From JAGLOK01 sp963676355 (lineage in GTDB: Bacteria; Bacillota; Clostridia; Christensenellales; UMGS416), in assembly GCA_963676355.1 (NCBI GenBank), contig OY781093.1, forward strand, positions 3,526,370-3,590,369: DNA of 64,000 nucleotides, in the 5' to 3' direction. The notes below the pieces were generated by a model. That model was not told the DNA's origin, searched no databases, and saw nothing but the letters and a program-made list of their open reading frames with translations. Each line of letters starts with the position of its first letter. Within the stretch, counting starts at the first letter, position 1. Shown in pieces: positions 8,024-16,823 of this stretch. The translations under genes were made by a program, and so were the position numbers.

Positions 8024-9780
8024 ACTGACCTATTGTATATATCAAAAAACTCAGATGCAACACTTATTTTTCCGAATGGAAGCATAAGGTAGATTCCGTC
8101 TGCATATTTCATAGCACGTTTTGCTATACCAACGGAATATTTAATCCCTGTCGTTTGCTGTGCTTCATCATCCTCATTTTCAAACTTTGCAATAAGTTCA
8201 TCGGGGATGCGAATGCCCGGCACTTCGTTTTTTAAAAAGAGTGCGTTGCGTAAAGACACAGGCGGCATTACCCCCGCAAAAATTTCGGCATCCATTTCTT
8301 CTTTCATAATTTTGATATTTTCTATCGCCTCATCAGTATATACAGGCTGTGATAAAAACACATCAGCTCCGGCGTCCTTTTTCTTTTTTGCCCTTTTGAG
8401 CTCAACCGCAAAGTTTGGCACAGAAAAATCAATCGCCGCATAAAGCTTTATAGGATCATCCTTAAAAAACTCAGCATTCATGTGTCGGATAAGCTCGATA
8501 AGCCTCGTTCCTGTCAGGTTAAACACGCTTTTTATGTTGTCACGGCTGCCTGCCGCCACGGGGTCTCCCGTCACACAAAGCACATGCCTTAATCCCAGTG
8601 CCCATGCCGCGAGTATGTCGCTGCGCAGCGCAGTCACATTGCGATCGCGACAGCAAAGATGTGAAATAGTTCCCATGCCGCATTTTTCTCGTATAAGACA
8701 CGAAGTCATAAGCGGATTCATGCGCGCGCGCCCCAGAGGTGAATCCGGAAGAGTGATGTTTGTAACACCCATTTCTTTAAGGTTTTCTATTTTTCGGATT
8801 AATCCTCGTGTTCCTGATTTTAGCGGTGGAGAAACTTCCACAAGCAAAGGTATATCCGGCACACTCGCCAACGACTTCTCTTGTTTTATGTGGTGCTCTT
8901 TTTCTTTTTTAAGTGTTATGCCTTCTTCCAGCACATTCTTTATCAAAGCAATATGCCCCGGTGTTGTACCACAGCATCCACCAATTATTTTTGCACCTTC
9001 AGCCGCTATTTCCCCCATCAAGTCTGCAAAGTACTTCTCATTATGCGAATAGTTCATCCTGTCGCCTGCACGCTCGGGAAAGCTTGCATTGGGAAGAGCT
9101 GACAATGTCTTTTTGGTTATGCGCTTTATGTTTTTAATGTGCCGAAGTACATGAACAGGTCCGCTTGCGCAGTTTAGCCCTATAGCGTCAGCTTTGATTT
9201 TATCAGCTTCACCAAAAAGCTCTGCAAGAGATATTCCTGTTCCCGTATGTGAATCAGGGTGAAGTGCGAACTGACACACCACATAAGCCTCTGGCTTTTT
9301 TTGTTTAAGATATGCTACTGCTTTGTCCAATGGCACAGTGGAAGTCATGGTCTCAAATATAAATATATCCGCATCCATGCTCAAAAATTCATCTATTATC
9401 GCTTTATACTCTGCAAGCTTTTCATCATTTGTAATCTCTTCGTCTATATTGGAGATTGAGCCTATTGGACCAATATCCGCCGCAACATAAACATCTTCTT
9501 TTTCTGCGCAATCTTTAGCAATTAAATAACCTTGCTTTATAATTTCACTGCGTTCTTTTTCATCTGATGAAAGCAGATATTTGTTTGCCGCAAAAGTGTT
9601 TGTGCGAATAAGTTTAGCTCCAGCGCGAATATAGTCCGCATGAATGCTGTGCACTCTTTCAGGACTGTTTATATTTGCTCGCTCGCAAAGAGAATCGTGC
9701 CCATATTTCTGGGCATAATATGTGCCAAAAGCTCCGTCTGTAAGCAATATATTGCTTTTTAAATACTCTTTTAATTGCAT
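8020..9780 (-). CDS. Homocysteine S-methyltransferase / methylenetetrahydrofolate reductase fusion
   Basis: A 586-residue fusion of the YitJ type. Residues 1-290 are a Zn-dependent homocysteine/betaine methyltransferase barrel with LLTDGAFGTYYA, an upstream Cys in LNCASG, and the metal-ligand pair GGCCGTTP. Residues about 305-586 are an FAD-dependent MTHFR barrel (VEVSPPLKSG, LCVTGDPVAAG, AAIDFSVPN, FLSQPVYT). It would reduce methylene-THF and pass the methyl group to homocysteine in methionine synthesis, or run in related one-carbon flow. No Shine-Dalgarno precedes ATG 9780; a good promoter lies only 12 bases upstream, suggesting a nearly leaderless mRNA. I see no SAM riboswitch ahead of it. 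Confidence 0.92.
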   Translation of the reverse strand: MQLKEYLKSNILLTDGAFGTYYAQKYGHDSLCERANINSPERVHSIHADYIRAGAKLIRTNTFAANKYLLSSDEKERSEIIKQGYLIAKDCAEKEDVYVAADIGPIGSISNIDEEITNDEKLAEYKAIIDEFLSMDADIFIFETMTSTVPLDKAVAYLKQKKPEAYVVCQFALHPDSHTGTGISLAELFGEADKIKADAIGLNCASGPVHVLRHIKNIKRITKKTLSALPNASFPERAGDRMNYSHNEKYFADLMGEIAAEGAKIIGGCCGTTPGHIALIKNVLEEGITLKKEKEHHIKQEKSLASVPDIPLLVEVSPPLKSGTRGLIRKIENLKEMGVTNITLPDSPLGRARMNPLMTSCLIREKCGMGTISHLCCRDRNVTALRSDILAAWALGLRHVLCVTGDPVAAGSRDNIKSVFNLTGTRLIELIRHMNAEFFKDDPIKLYAAIDFSVPNFAVELKRAKKKKDAGADVFLSQPVYTDEAIENIKIMKEEMDAEIFAGVMPPVSLRNALFLKNEVPGIRIPDELIAKFENEDDEAQQTTGIKYSVGIAKRAMKYADGIYLMLPFGKISVASEFFDIYNRSV

Positions 9781-9792
9781 AATTTATTTAAT

Positions 9793-9821
9793 AATATACA
9801 GTATAAAGCATATAAATACAA
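9793..9821 (-). promoter_or_regulatory. Probable promoter, methyltransferase-MTHFR gene
   Basis: TTGTAT (9816-9821), 17-base spacer, TATATT (9793-9798) on the minus strand. Initiation about seven bases downstream would leave a leader of only about six bases before ATG 9780, and no ribosome binding site is visible. Confidence 0.55.
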
Positions 9822-9847
9822 CTTATCGCAAAATTATTATATGATTG

Positions 9848-10720
9848 CTAATTGCCGGATATGATTTTCAAATTCCCCTGCACGACTTGATATTCAAGCT
9901 CGCAAGTGGGTTCTAAAATGTCTCCGTCCGCATTTATTGCATGGGGTTTATCCATCACAATTTTTATGTGTTTGGCTTTTGAAAAATGCGCCATTGAAAG
10001 CTCGGTATGCTGTCCTTCTGTATATTTGGGTAAAAGAGAAAGTATTTTAAATGTCGAGACATTGTCAATAAGACACACATCAAGCATTCCGTCATACGGA
10101 TCCGCTCCCGGAAGCGCGTTTATTCCTCCGCCGTAATACGCCCCGCATCCCGCGGCGAAAAGCAAAAACTCCTTCTCCTCGGTAACTCCGTCCATTGTAA
10201 TCTGTGCGCGGTTCGGTTTTGCAAAAAAAGCTCGCTCTATAGCAGCTAAAGTATAAGAGGCTGCACCAAACATACGATAACTTTGTGAGCGGCGTACCAC
10301 CTCAACATCAAAACCTACTGTAGTAATGTTTAAAAAAGTGTTGCCGTTAATCTTTACTGTATCGGCATTTCTTGCGCTTCCACTCAGTATGATATCAACC
10401 GCATCTTTTACGTCATTAGAAATTCCAAAGCAGCGCCTGTAATCATTGCCTGTTCCCCCCGGGATTATTCCCATCGCACAATCGGTGTCCAAAAGACCCG
10501 CCGCCACTTCTGCTATTGTGCCGTCGCCACCTACTGCAACTACTGCTTTTGTGTCAGGATTTTGAGCAAAATGCTTGGCAAGCTCTGTCGCATGCCCCGG
10601 CTCTTTTGTATAGACGACTTCAAATGGTATCTTGCTGTGGTTTAGATATTCATCCGCTTTGTCCATGCACTTAATTGTTTTGCCGCTTCCCGCAGCAGGG
10701 TTAACTATAAATTTGTACAT
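9848..10720 (-). CDS. YegS/DgkB-type lipid kinase
   Basis: A 290-residue diacylglycerol/lipid kinase. It has the N-terminal NPAAGSGKT loop, the nucleotide-binding GGDGTIAEVAAGL and IIPGGTGNDYRR, and the acidic DPYDGMLDVCL segment typical of the family. It would phosphorylate a membrane lipid such as diacylglycerol at the inner face of the membrane. ATG 10720 is preferred because GAGGGAAATT precedes it; a TTG four codons upstream overlaps the end of the RNase G gene. Tight spacing puts it in the radical SAM-RNase G operon. The exact lipid substrate is unknown. Confidence 0.9.
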   Translation of the reverse strand: MYKFIVNPAAGSGKTIKCMDKADEYLNHSKIPFEVVYTKEPGHATELAKHFAQNPDTKAVVAVGGDGTIAEVAAGLLDTDCAMGIIPGGTGNDYRRCFGISNDVKDAVDIILSGSARNADTVKINGNTFLNITTVGFDVEVVRRSQSYRMFGAASYTLAAIERAFFAKPNRAQITMDGVTEEKEFLLFAAGCGAYYGGGINALPGADPYDGMLDVCLIDNVSTFKILSLLPKYTEGQHTELSMAHFSKAKHIKIVMDKPHAINADGDILEPTCELEYQVVQGNLKIISGN

Positions 10721-10728
10721 AATTTCCC

Positions 10729-12165
10729 TCAAAAAACAGGTGTCAGTTCATATTTCCCAATGTGTTGAAATTCCGAGTTAACAACTTCTACATTTTTAGG
10801 CAACATCTTTTTCTTCCTAAGATACTCTCCCACATCAACGTGGGTTTTAAGCAGATAAGACTTAACGTCCAAGTTAATTTCATGCCTGCGTATTTCGCGC
10901 ATTATTTTGAGCGCAACAGTCTCAGGCGTAAACACACGTCCCGAACCTGAACACTCAGGACACGGCATGTGCAAAAGGGTTGCCACACGCTGGCGAATTT
11001 TTTTGCGAGTCATCTCAACAAGCCCAAGCCCCGTCATTCCAACAACATTCGTGCGGGTCCTGTCGCTTGTGAGCGCTTCTTTTAAGGCATCTATAACTTC
11101 ATATTTATCTTCTTCATCCAGCATGTCTATAAAGTCAATTATGATAATCCCGCCAATATCTCGCAACCTCACCTGACGCGCTATTTCTTTTGCCGCATCA
11201 ATATTTGTTTTTCTGATGGTTTTTCTAAAATCATTGCTGCCCACAAACTTTCCTGTGTTTACATCCACCACAGTTAAAGCTTCAGTGTGGTCAAATATAA
11301 GATACGCACCGTTTTTAAGCCATACTTTTCTTGCAAACGTGCGATCTATTTTGCTTTCCAAATTTAATGCTGTGTAAAGGTCACCTTCTTGATATATGAC
11401 CTTTCCCTTCCAATTGGGCGCAAGGTGCTGCTTTACAGCCTCCAACCTCTCCACCTCTTCATAATCATTTACTATAAACTCATGCGTATTAACCGAGCAC
11501 AAGTCACGCATCGTGCGAAGCAATAAGTCGCTGTCTCTATGCACAATGCTTGGTGCTGTTTTTATCTTCTGCGTATCCTGAATTGAATTCCACAACGAAA
11601 TCAATCCCTTAATCTCTTCTCTAAAGTTTTCTCCGGCATCGCCCTTTGCAACTGTTCTTATTATTATTCCCATTCCTTCAGGACGAAGCTCCTCAGCAAG
11701 GCTTTTTAATCGCTCACGCTCATCATCATCTTCTATCCTATGAGAAACACCAACGTAATCCATCGTTGGCATAAGCACAAGCATTCTTCCCGGAAGTGTG
11801 ATGTGGGTTGTAACCCTTGCCCCTTTGCTCCCCAGAGGATCCTTAATAACCTGAACTATAATCTCTTGACCGACTTTTAACACATCTCTTATATCCGGAA
11901 GCCCACCGCCGTTATTTTTAAACTTAAAGTCCACTTCGTTAAGAGCGACATCACCAACATACAAAAATGCATTCTTGCTAAGCCCGATGTCCACAAACGC
12001 AGCATCAAGTCCGGGCAATACATTTACAACCTTGCCTTTATATATGTTGCCGGCCGGATTTTCCGTGCCTGAGCGCTCCACATAGTACTCCACGAGAGTG
12101 TCATTTTCAAGAACCGCTACTCTTGTCTGCCCTTGCATAACGTCAGAAATTATAAGTCGTTCCAT
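10729..12165 (-). CDS. rng: Ribonuclease E/G family endoribonuclease
   Basis: A 478-residue RNase G-type enzyme for rRNA and mRNA processing. The N-terminal S1 domain is interrupted as in the family (GNIYKGKVVNVLPGLDAAFVDIG). The DNase I-like catalytic region shows LTVVDVNTGKFVG and IIIIDFIDML, supplying the two Mg-binding aspartates. MPCPECSGSG is the zinc-link CPxC motif for dimerisation. Length fits RNase G rather than RNase E, and no long scaffold tail is present. It starts one base after the DUF2344 gene ends. That radical SAM-DUF2344-RNase G order recurs in many Bacillota. Confidence 0.95.
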   Translation of the reverse strand: MERLIISDVMQGQTRVAVLENDTLVEYYVERSGTENPAGNIYKGKVVNVLPGLDAAFVDIGLSKNAFLYVGDVALNEVDFKFKNNGGGLPDIRDVLKVGQEIIVQVIKDPLGSKGARVTTHITLPGRMLVLMPTMDYVGVSHRIEDDDERERLKSLAEELRPEGMGIIIRTVAKGDAGENFREEIKGLISLWNSIQDTQKIKTAPSIVHRDSDLLLRTMRDLCSVNTHEFIVNDYEEVERLEAVKQHLAPNWKGKVIYQEGDLYTALNLESKIDRTFARKVWLKNGAYLIFDHTEALTVVDVNTGKFVGSNDFRKTIRKTNIDAAKEIARQVRLRDIGGIIIIDFIDMLDEEDKYEVIDALKEALTSDRTRTNVVGMTGLGLVEMTRKKIRQRVATLLHMPCPECSGSGRVFTPETVALKIMREIRRHEINLDVKSYLLKTHVDVGEYLRKKKMLPKNVEVVNSEFQHIGKYELTPVF

Positions 12166-12166
12166 T

Positions 12167-12844
12167 TTAAACCGCCTTCGTTGAGTGATTTAGTGGAAGA
12201 TACTCCCCTTTATACTCGTAATACAAATCCACCCTGTGATAGTGCGCATATCTATGGTCAAACCCCATGGCCTTTATAAAGTGGCGCGGCGAAACGTTTC
12301 CGCTGCTGCCCGTTGCCAAGGTTACAAAATACTTAATTCCATTTTTTTCTTTTGAATATTTAACGTCAAATATTCCGGGCCTTATGTCAATCATTCTTTT
12401 GCCCTTTTTAGACTCTTTTTCTATCTCAACATAATCTTGAGCAAGCATAGCTTCAAGCTCACGTGCTCCCGTTTCATAATCAACATCATCCAAAAATATC
12501 TCCCAATCAGCACGCTTTACCATAGACATTAAAGAAGAAAACTCTTCTCGAATATATCCGCAGTCCAAGCACAAAAATCCTTTTGGCATGTGCGCTGCAA
12601 TAACAGCACGCAGCTTAATAGGATCCATATATTCAAGCATAGAAAACTCAAAATACTCCCCTTGAGAAGAAACGCCCACAGAAAGAGGCTGTGCAAAAGT
12701 CAAAACCGGATGCGGATGAAAACCCATTGTATACTTTATTGGTAAATTCGCCCTGCGAAGCACCCGTTGAATCGCCCTTTGAGTGTCCAAATGCGATACA
12801 TATATCGCAGCTTTTGTCTTTTCATATTTAACTAGCGTACGCAT
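12167..12844 (-). CDS. DUF2344 (TIGR03936) radical SAM-associated protein
   Basis: A 225-residue protein starting RTLVKYEKTKAAIYVSHLDTQRAIQRVLRRANLP, then YTMGFHPHPVLTFAQPLSVG, the signature of the TIGR03936 family. In many genomes it is fused to or encoded right after a TIGR03960 radical SAM protein. Its role is not established; association with RNase G and ribosomal genes suggests RNA or ribosome modification (inference). Its start overlaps the end of the radical SAM gene by 13 bases, so the two are strongly coupled and probably work as one complex. Confidence 0.88.
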   Translation of the reverse strand: MRTLVKYEKTKAAIYVSHLDTQRAIQRVLRRANLPIKYTMGFHPHPVLTFAQPLSVGVSSQGEYFEFSMLEYMDPIKLRAVIAAHMPKGFLCLDCGYIREEFSSLMSMVKRADWEIFLDDVDYETGARELEAMLAQDYVEIEKESKKGKRMIDIRPGIFDVKYSKEKNGIKYFVTLATGSSGNVSPRHFIKAMGFDHRYAHYHRVDLYYEYKGEYLPLNHSTKAV

Positions 12845-14673
12845 AATTTACTGTCTCCTGTAAGTTTTGCCACACCGCAGTTTGTGCATCCCTGCCTGCA
12901 GTCCTCTGTCGTTTTTGCTTCCATTGCGTCATTCCACTCTTTTTCAAGATATTTTTGAGTTACGCCACAGTCCAAGTGCTCCCATGGCACAGGATCTGAA
13001 AAGCTCATTTGCCTTTGCGCATATTCCACCGCATTGATTCCGCATGCCTCGAAAGCCTCTATCCATGTGCTATAGGAAAAGTGTTCGCTCCAGCCGTCAT
13101 ACTTGCACCCTAAATCCACTGCCTTAGCCACCGCTTTTGCTAAGCGTCTGTCTCCCCTTGCAAACACAGCCTCAATCTGGGATAAAAGCGCGTCATGATA
13201 ATTGTAGCTTACGCCTTTTAGCGCTTTAAACTTATCACGCAGATAATATTGCTTTTCTTTGAGCTCTTCAATGGAATTTTGCCCAAATCTTTCAAACGGT
13301 GTGTTGCTCTTTGGCACAAGCGATGACACACTGACTGTTATCCGTACCCGCCTTCTTCTTTTTTCTTTAGGCAGCTTGTAGTATTCATCTTGCACAGCTT
13401 TTGCAAGCATATATATGCCGTCCAAGTCCTCATATGTCTCAGTGGGAAGTCCAAGCATAAAGTAAAGCTTTACTGTGTCATATCCGTTTTCAAAAGCATC
13501 TCGCACACTGGATATCAAATCTTCCTCTGTAACGCCTTTGTTTATTACATCGCGAAGCCTCTGCGTTCCTGCTTCAGGCGCAAGTGTCAGCCCATGCTTT
13601 CTTCCTCCTGAAAGCTGCATGTGCTCTTTTGCATATGCATCTATCCTAAGAGACGGGAGCGAAAGGGACACCGGCATATTGCCCTCCTGCGTTTTACCCA
13701 CGAGCTTTTCTATAAGCTCTGTAAGATATGGATAATCCCCTGTTGAAAGCGAAGTAAGAGAAACCTCATCACATCCTGTCGCCTTGAGGTTTGAAATCGC
13801 CTGTTCCACAATTGTATCAACACTTTTCTCGCGCACTGGGCGGTATATCATGCCTGCTTGGCAAAACCTGCACCCTCTTGTGCATCCGCGGAATATCTCC
13901 ATTGTCACCCTGTCAAACACTATTCCCAAAAATGGAACTATAGGTTGAGCCGGCCAAGCTGCGCTGTCCAAGTCAGTAACTATCGCTTTTTGAATCTTTT
14001 GGGGCGCACCGTCTTTTACAATCATTCCAGAAAACCATCCGTTTTCATAGAATGGTTCGTACAAGCTTGGCACATAAACGCCAGTTATCTTAGCGGCATC
14101 TATAAAAAACTGCTCACTTTTTTTCTTGCCATGCTTTAGATAAAGCTCCACAAGTTTTGGCAAAACATCCTCGCCATCGCCTATGGTTACAATATCAAAA
14201 AACTCAGCAACAGGCTCAGCATTAAAAGCGCACGGCCCTCCCGCTATTATAAGCGGATCATCATCGCCTCTGTCCTTAGCCCATTCGCTAATGCCAGAAA
14301 GGCGAAGCATGTGAACTATGTTTGTATAGCTCATCTCATACTGGAGCGTAAATCCCAGCATATCAAGCTCTTTTGCCGAAGTTTGTGATTCCAAAGTAAA
14401 AAGCGGGATGCTTTCTTTTTGCATCACTTCCATCATGTCAACCCAAGGCATGAACAGTCGCTCACCCCAAGTGTTTTCCATTTTGTTTAAAACTTCGTAG
14501 AGTATTCTAAGTCCTAGGTGGGACATGCCCACTTCATATACATCCGGAAAGCAAAGCCCAAATCTCAGCTTCACATCTTCCAGATTTTTTTCTATTGAGC
14601 CGAGCTCTCCACCGGTATATCTAGCAGGTTTTTCAACTTCGGTCAATATTGCATGCAGTTTATTTTTTTCCAT
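12832..14673 (-). CDS. TIGR03960 B12-binding-like radical SAM protein
   Basis: A 613-residue radical SAM enzyme. The N-terminal Rossmann region has CFPDVYEVGMSHLGLRILY and IIAGGPCAFNAEPVAEFFD, resembling a cobalamin-binding domain. The core carries CTRGCRFCQAG, the CxxxCxxC site for the SAM-binding [4Fe-4S] cluster, plus VSLTSLSTGDYP and LAPEAGTQRLRDVINKG. A C-terminal QGCTNCGV motif adds further cysteines. The substrate is unknown. ATG 14673 has no Shine-Dalgarno and lies seven bases past a TTGACC/GATAAT promoter, which predicts a leaderless message. It leads the operon with DUF2344, RNase G and the lipid kinase. Confidence 0.92.
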   Translation of the reverse strand: MEKNKLHAILTEVEKPARYTGGELGSIEKNLEDVKLRFGLCFPDVYEVGMSHLGLRILYEVLNKMENTWGERLFMPWVDMMEVMQKESIPLFTLESQTSAKELDMLGFTLQYEMSYTNIVHMLRLSGISEWAKDRGDDDPLIIAGGPCAFNAEPVAEFFDIVTIGDGEDVLPKLVELYLKHGKKKSEQFFIDAAKITGVYVPSLYEPFYENGWFSGMIVKDGAPQKIQKAIVTDLDSAAWPAQPIVPFLGIVFDRVTMEIFRGCTRGCRFCQAGMIYRPVREKSVDTIVEQAISNLKATGCDEVSLTSLSTGDYPYLTELIEKLVGKTQEGNMPVSLSLPSLRIDAYAKEHMQLSGGRKHGLTLAPEAGTQRLRDVINKGVTEEDLISSVRDAFENGYDTVKLYFMLGLPTETYEDLDGIYMLAKAVQDEYYKLPKEKRRRRVRITVSVSSLVPKSNTPFERFGQNSIEELKEKQYYLRDKFKALKGVSYNYHDALLSQIEAVFARGDRRLAKAVAKAVDLGCKYDGWSEHFSYSTWIEAFEACGINAVEYAQRQMSFSDPVPWEHLDCGVTQKYLEKEWNDAMEAKTTEDCRQGCTNCGVAKLTGDSKLCVR

Positions 14674-14680
14674 AAAAATA

Positions 14681-14709
14681 ATTATCTCATTTAAACAAGT
14701 TCAGGTCAA
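14681..14709 (-). promoter_or_regulatory. Promoter giving a probable leaderless radical SAM mRNA
   Basis: TTGACC (14704-14709), 17-base spacer, GATAAT (14681-14686) on the minus strand. Only seven bases separate the -10 box from ATG 14673, so initiation would fall at or next to the A of the start codon. Confidence 0.65.
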
Positions 14710-14746
14710 TAAGGAAGATGTGAGTTTGAAGGCAGTTTGTTGAGCA

Positions 14747-14783
14747 AATAAAAAATGCCCCGAAAGCTTCGAGGCATTTTTTT
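14747..14783 (-). terminator. Terminator after the MerR gene
   Basis: Hairpin 14751-14781: AAAAATGCC and CGAA pair with TTCG and GGCATTTTT around an AGC loop, with one mismatch. It is U-rich on either strand. It follows the MerR gene, separating it from the radical SAM operon. Confidence 0.85.
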
Positions 14784-14798
14784 AGTCATTCTTTGTTT

Positions 14799-15611
14799 TT
14801 ATGCCTTTTTTATCGGCACTTGCAATTCAGTTAGATAATTTTCTACATCATCTTCGTTCCACGGCCCTTTTATTGGTACTTGCCTCATAAGTCCGCACAT
14901 TTCATAGTCACTTTCTTCTATCCATTCTGCAAGAAAAGCAAATGCAGATGCTATGTTTGTATAATCTCCAGTCACAAGAACGCTGGCAGCAAGTTCCACA
15001 GGTTCAGTGTTTTTGTAAACAAACGCACCATCATCCTCACCTATCTTTTTAACTTCCATAACTACTTCAACATCCACGTCACTTTCTTTATATTCTATGT
15101 CGTGATATGTCGCATAGCAAAAAGCATCAGTTTTCATGCCTTTTTTACCCATATACTCACCCAGCTTGCCCCAAAGCATGCCTTCATCACTATATGCGGG
15201 AATCTTTTCTCTGTAGGATAGGACCTTGTATGAGGGAATCTTTTTTGTTTTAACATTATAGTTCATTTTGATTTTCTCCTTATCGATGTTTTCAATGGCG
15301 GAGTCAATCTTGTTTAATATCCTATTTGAATCTTCAATAGATTTTCTAACAGCTTCGCGTTTTGCCCTTAGAATTTCTTTTTGCTTTGTGCGGGACTTTT
15401 CATCGATTACAGCGGCAATCTCTACAACAGTAAAACCCAAGTCTCTAAGCGAAACAATGAAGCTTAAGTCTTCTATCTGCTTTGCGCTGTAATATCTATA
15501 TCCTGTAAATTTGTCCACTTTGCATGGCTTAAACAGCCCTGTTTCATCATAGTATCTGAGCATGCGCACAGAAACCCATGTGAGCTTTGAAAAATCTCCG
15601 ATTTTAAACAT
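14799..15611 (-). CDS. MerR-family regulator with GyrI-like effector domain
   Basis: A 270-residue regulator of the BmrR type. The N-terminal winged helix MFKIGDFSKLTWVSVRMLRYYD is followed by GLFKPCKVDKFTGYRYYSAKQIE. A coiled-coil dimerisation helix spans about 75-115. A GyrI-like ligand domain fills 120-270 (KKIPSYKVLSYREKIPAYS, CYATYHDIEYKESDVDVEVVMEV, PVELAASVLVTGDYTN). Such proteins usually bind hydrophobic cations or drugs. No transporter target is adjacent; the gene stands alone between a terminator and its own promoter with a 19-bp spacer, so autoregulation is likely. Ligand unknown. Confidence 0.92.
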   Translation of the reverse strand: MFKIGDFSKLTWVSVRMLRYYDETGLFKPCKVDKFTGYRYYSAKQIEDLSFIVSLRDLGFTVVEIAAVIDEKSRTKQKEILRAKREAVRKSIEDSNRILNKIDSAIENIDKEKIKMNYNVKTKKIPSYKVLSYREKIPAYSDEGMLWGKLGEYMGKKGMKTDAFCYATYHDIEYKESDVDVEVVMEVKKIGEDDGAFVYKNTEPVELAASVLVTGDYTNIASAFAFLAEWIEESDYEMCGLMRQVPIKGPWNEDDVENYLTELQVPIKKA

Positions 15612-15651
15612 TGATTAACTCCTTTAGTTGCGTAATTCGAATCACAAATTA

Positions 15652-15682
15652 AGCATAATGCCTGACACCGTGTGAGAGTCAA
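15652..15682 (-). promoter_or_regulatory. MerR-type promoter with 19-bp spacer
   Basis: TTGACT (15677-15682) and TATGCT (15652-15657) are separated by 19 bases, the overlong spacing on which MerR-family activators act. The spacer holds a short dyad, CAC-ACG-GTG. It lies 41 bases upstream of the MerR start. Confidence 0.7.
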
Positions 15683-15710
15683 CCCATATTTTAATTTAAT
15701 TTCATGTTAA

Positions 15711-15746
15711 ATACAAAAAGAAAAAAGCTCCCCTTCATGGAGAGCC
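15711..15746 (-). terminator. Terminator after the ECF S-component gene
   Basis: On the minus strand GCTCTCC, loop ATGAA, GGGGAGC, then TTTTTTCTTTTT. The seven-base-pair stem includes one G-U pair. It lies 15 bases after the stop at 15761. Confidence 0.88.
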
Positions 15747-15760
15747 TGTATATTTCAGTT

Positions 15761-16312
15761 CTACTCGTTATACCACTTTAGGTTTCGCACCAAAACATGA
15801 TACAAAATAGGTATTAGCACCACTTGAATTGCAATGCCGGGAATTCCCGTCGTTATTCCGCCGATAACAAATGCCCATGGCGTGACCGGTACTGCAAGAT
15901 ATATCTTTTGAAGAATAAATAGCACCAGCCCGTTTACAACTCTGCCCGCCAGCATCGCTGGAACAAGAGCAAAAAGAGGTGAATACCACTTTTCTTTTTT
16001 AACAACCGATTTGCGCAGAATCGAAATCACTATACCATATGTCGCAAGCTCAAATGGCATTATTATAGCAATCGGCATAGGCGCAATCGGCGGCATTCCA
16101 GTTAATAGGCTTGAAAGAATAGGTGTCAGAAGGCCGACAGCTCCTGCCCATGTCCAGGGCAGAAAGAATGCACCGATTAGCACAGGAATGTGCATCGGCA
16201 AAAATATTGAGCCCGCATTCGGAATGGCGTGAAATACTATGGGTAATACAACTCCGAGCGCAACTAGCACGCTTGAAATTACTAAATGTCTTGTTGATCT
16301 TTTTTTAATCAT
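15761..16312 (-). CDS. ECF transporter substrate-binding (S) component
   Basis: A 183-residue membrane protein with about six helices. It starts MIKKRSTRHLVISSVLVALGVVLP, followed by the conserved GSIFLPMHIPVLIGAFFLPW. That is the pattern of energy-coupling-factor S components for vitamins or related small molecules. The energising EcfA/T genes are not in the window, so it would share a group II ECF module encoded elsewhere. The vitamin cannot be assigned with confidence. GGAGGAAGT precedes the ATG. It is separated from DUF3842 by a strong terminator-like hairpin, so it may be expressed by read-through or from its own unseen promoter. Confidence 0.83.
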   Translation of the reverse strand: MIKKRSTRHLVISSVLVALGVVLPIVFHAIPNAGSIFLPMHIPVLIGAFFLPWTWAGAVGLLTPILSSLLTGMPPIAPMPIAIIMPFELATYGIVISILRKSVVKKEKWYSPLFALVPAMLAGRVVNGLVLFILQKIYLAVPVTPWAFVIGGITTGIPGIAIQVVLIPILYHVLVRNLKWYNE

Positions 16313-16342
16313 ACTTCCTCCAATTTTGTTTTTAATAAATAT

Positions 16343-16395
16343 AAAAAAACCACGAAAACACCTCCCCCTTCATGGGGGATGTAACCTTCGTGGTT
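16343..16395 (-). terminator. Large nested terminator hairpin between DUF3842 and the ECF gene
   Basis: Outer stem AACCACGAA (minus strand, 16387-16395) pairs with TTCGTGGTT (16348-16356), followed by a run of T. Inside is a second stem, CCCCC-ATGAA-GGGGG. It ends the maf-mre-DUF3842 transcript or limits read-through into the ECF gene. I compared it with common vitamin riboswitch cores and saw no match. Confidence 0.8.
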
Positions 16396-16415
16396 TTGGT
16401 TTCTTAAATATTATT

Positions 16416-16823
16416 CTATTTTAATGCTTGCTCCAGCATTTCAGGCACTTTTTCGATAAGCTGCGCCATTGTCATGTCCGCAACGCCCACTACAGACATG
16501 CCGCATTTTTGCGTGGGAATCAAAATCTTATGGGCTTTTGCACCTGCAATGGCCTGTGCCATCTTAGGCGTTATCTCGCCCATCATAGCATTTGCGGAAA
16601 CTATCGCGATAGGTCCGACTATTGCATCCACATTTTGCACCATATAGCATATGGCATTCTCGCCGGTTGCGCCATCGTGAGCTCCGCTTTTTATCATACT
16701 AAGCGTCGCATGGCTGTTTGTTCCCAAAGCTACTATCTTTACATCCTTCATGGATGAAAGACTTTTTGCTATGGCGCTACCTAAGCCACCACCCTTGCCG
16801 TCGACTATCGCAATAACTTTCAT
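16416..16823 (-). CDS. DUF3842 family protein
   Basis: A 135-residue protein of unknown function, matching DUF3842. It opens MKVIAIVDGKGGGLGSAIAK, a glycine-rich nucleotide-binding-like loop after the first strand. It continues VALGTNSHATLSMIKSGAHDGATGENAI, NVDAIVGPIAIVSANAMMGEITP and a C-terminal KILIPTQKCGMSVVGV. The fold is probably Rossmann-like (inference). It overlaps the DUF1893 gene by four bases and is last in the cell-shape operon before a strong terminator. No role is established. Confidence 0.82.
   Translation of the reverse strand: MKVIAIVDGKGGGLGSAIAKSLSSMKDVKIVALGTNSHATLSMIKSGAHDGATGENAICYMVQNVDAIVGPIAIVSANAMMGEITPKMAQAIAGAKAHKILIPTQKCGMSVVGVADMTMAQLIEKVPEMLEQALK

Noticed and set aside
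9781..9847. SAM or cobalamin riboswitch upstream of the methyltransferase-MTHFR gene
   Set aside because: Only 67 bases separate it from the lipid kinase gene and a promoter occupies most of them; there is no room for either aptamer.
16320..16415. Possible vitamin riboswitch before the ECF S-component
   Set aside because: Nested hairpins are present, but I see none of the conserved cores of the TPP, THF, preQ1 or cobalamin classes that I know, and the structure ends in a T run right after the DUF3842 gene, so a terminator explains it.
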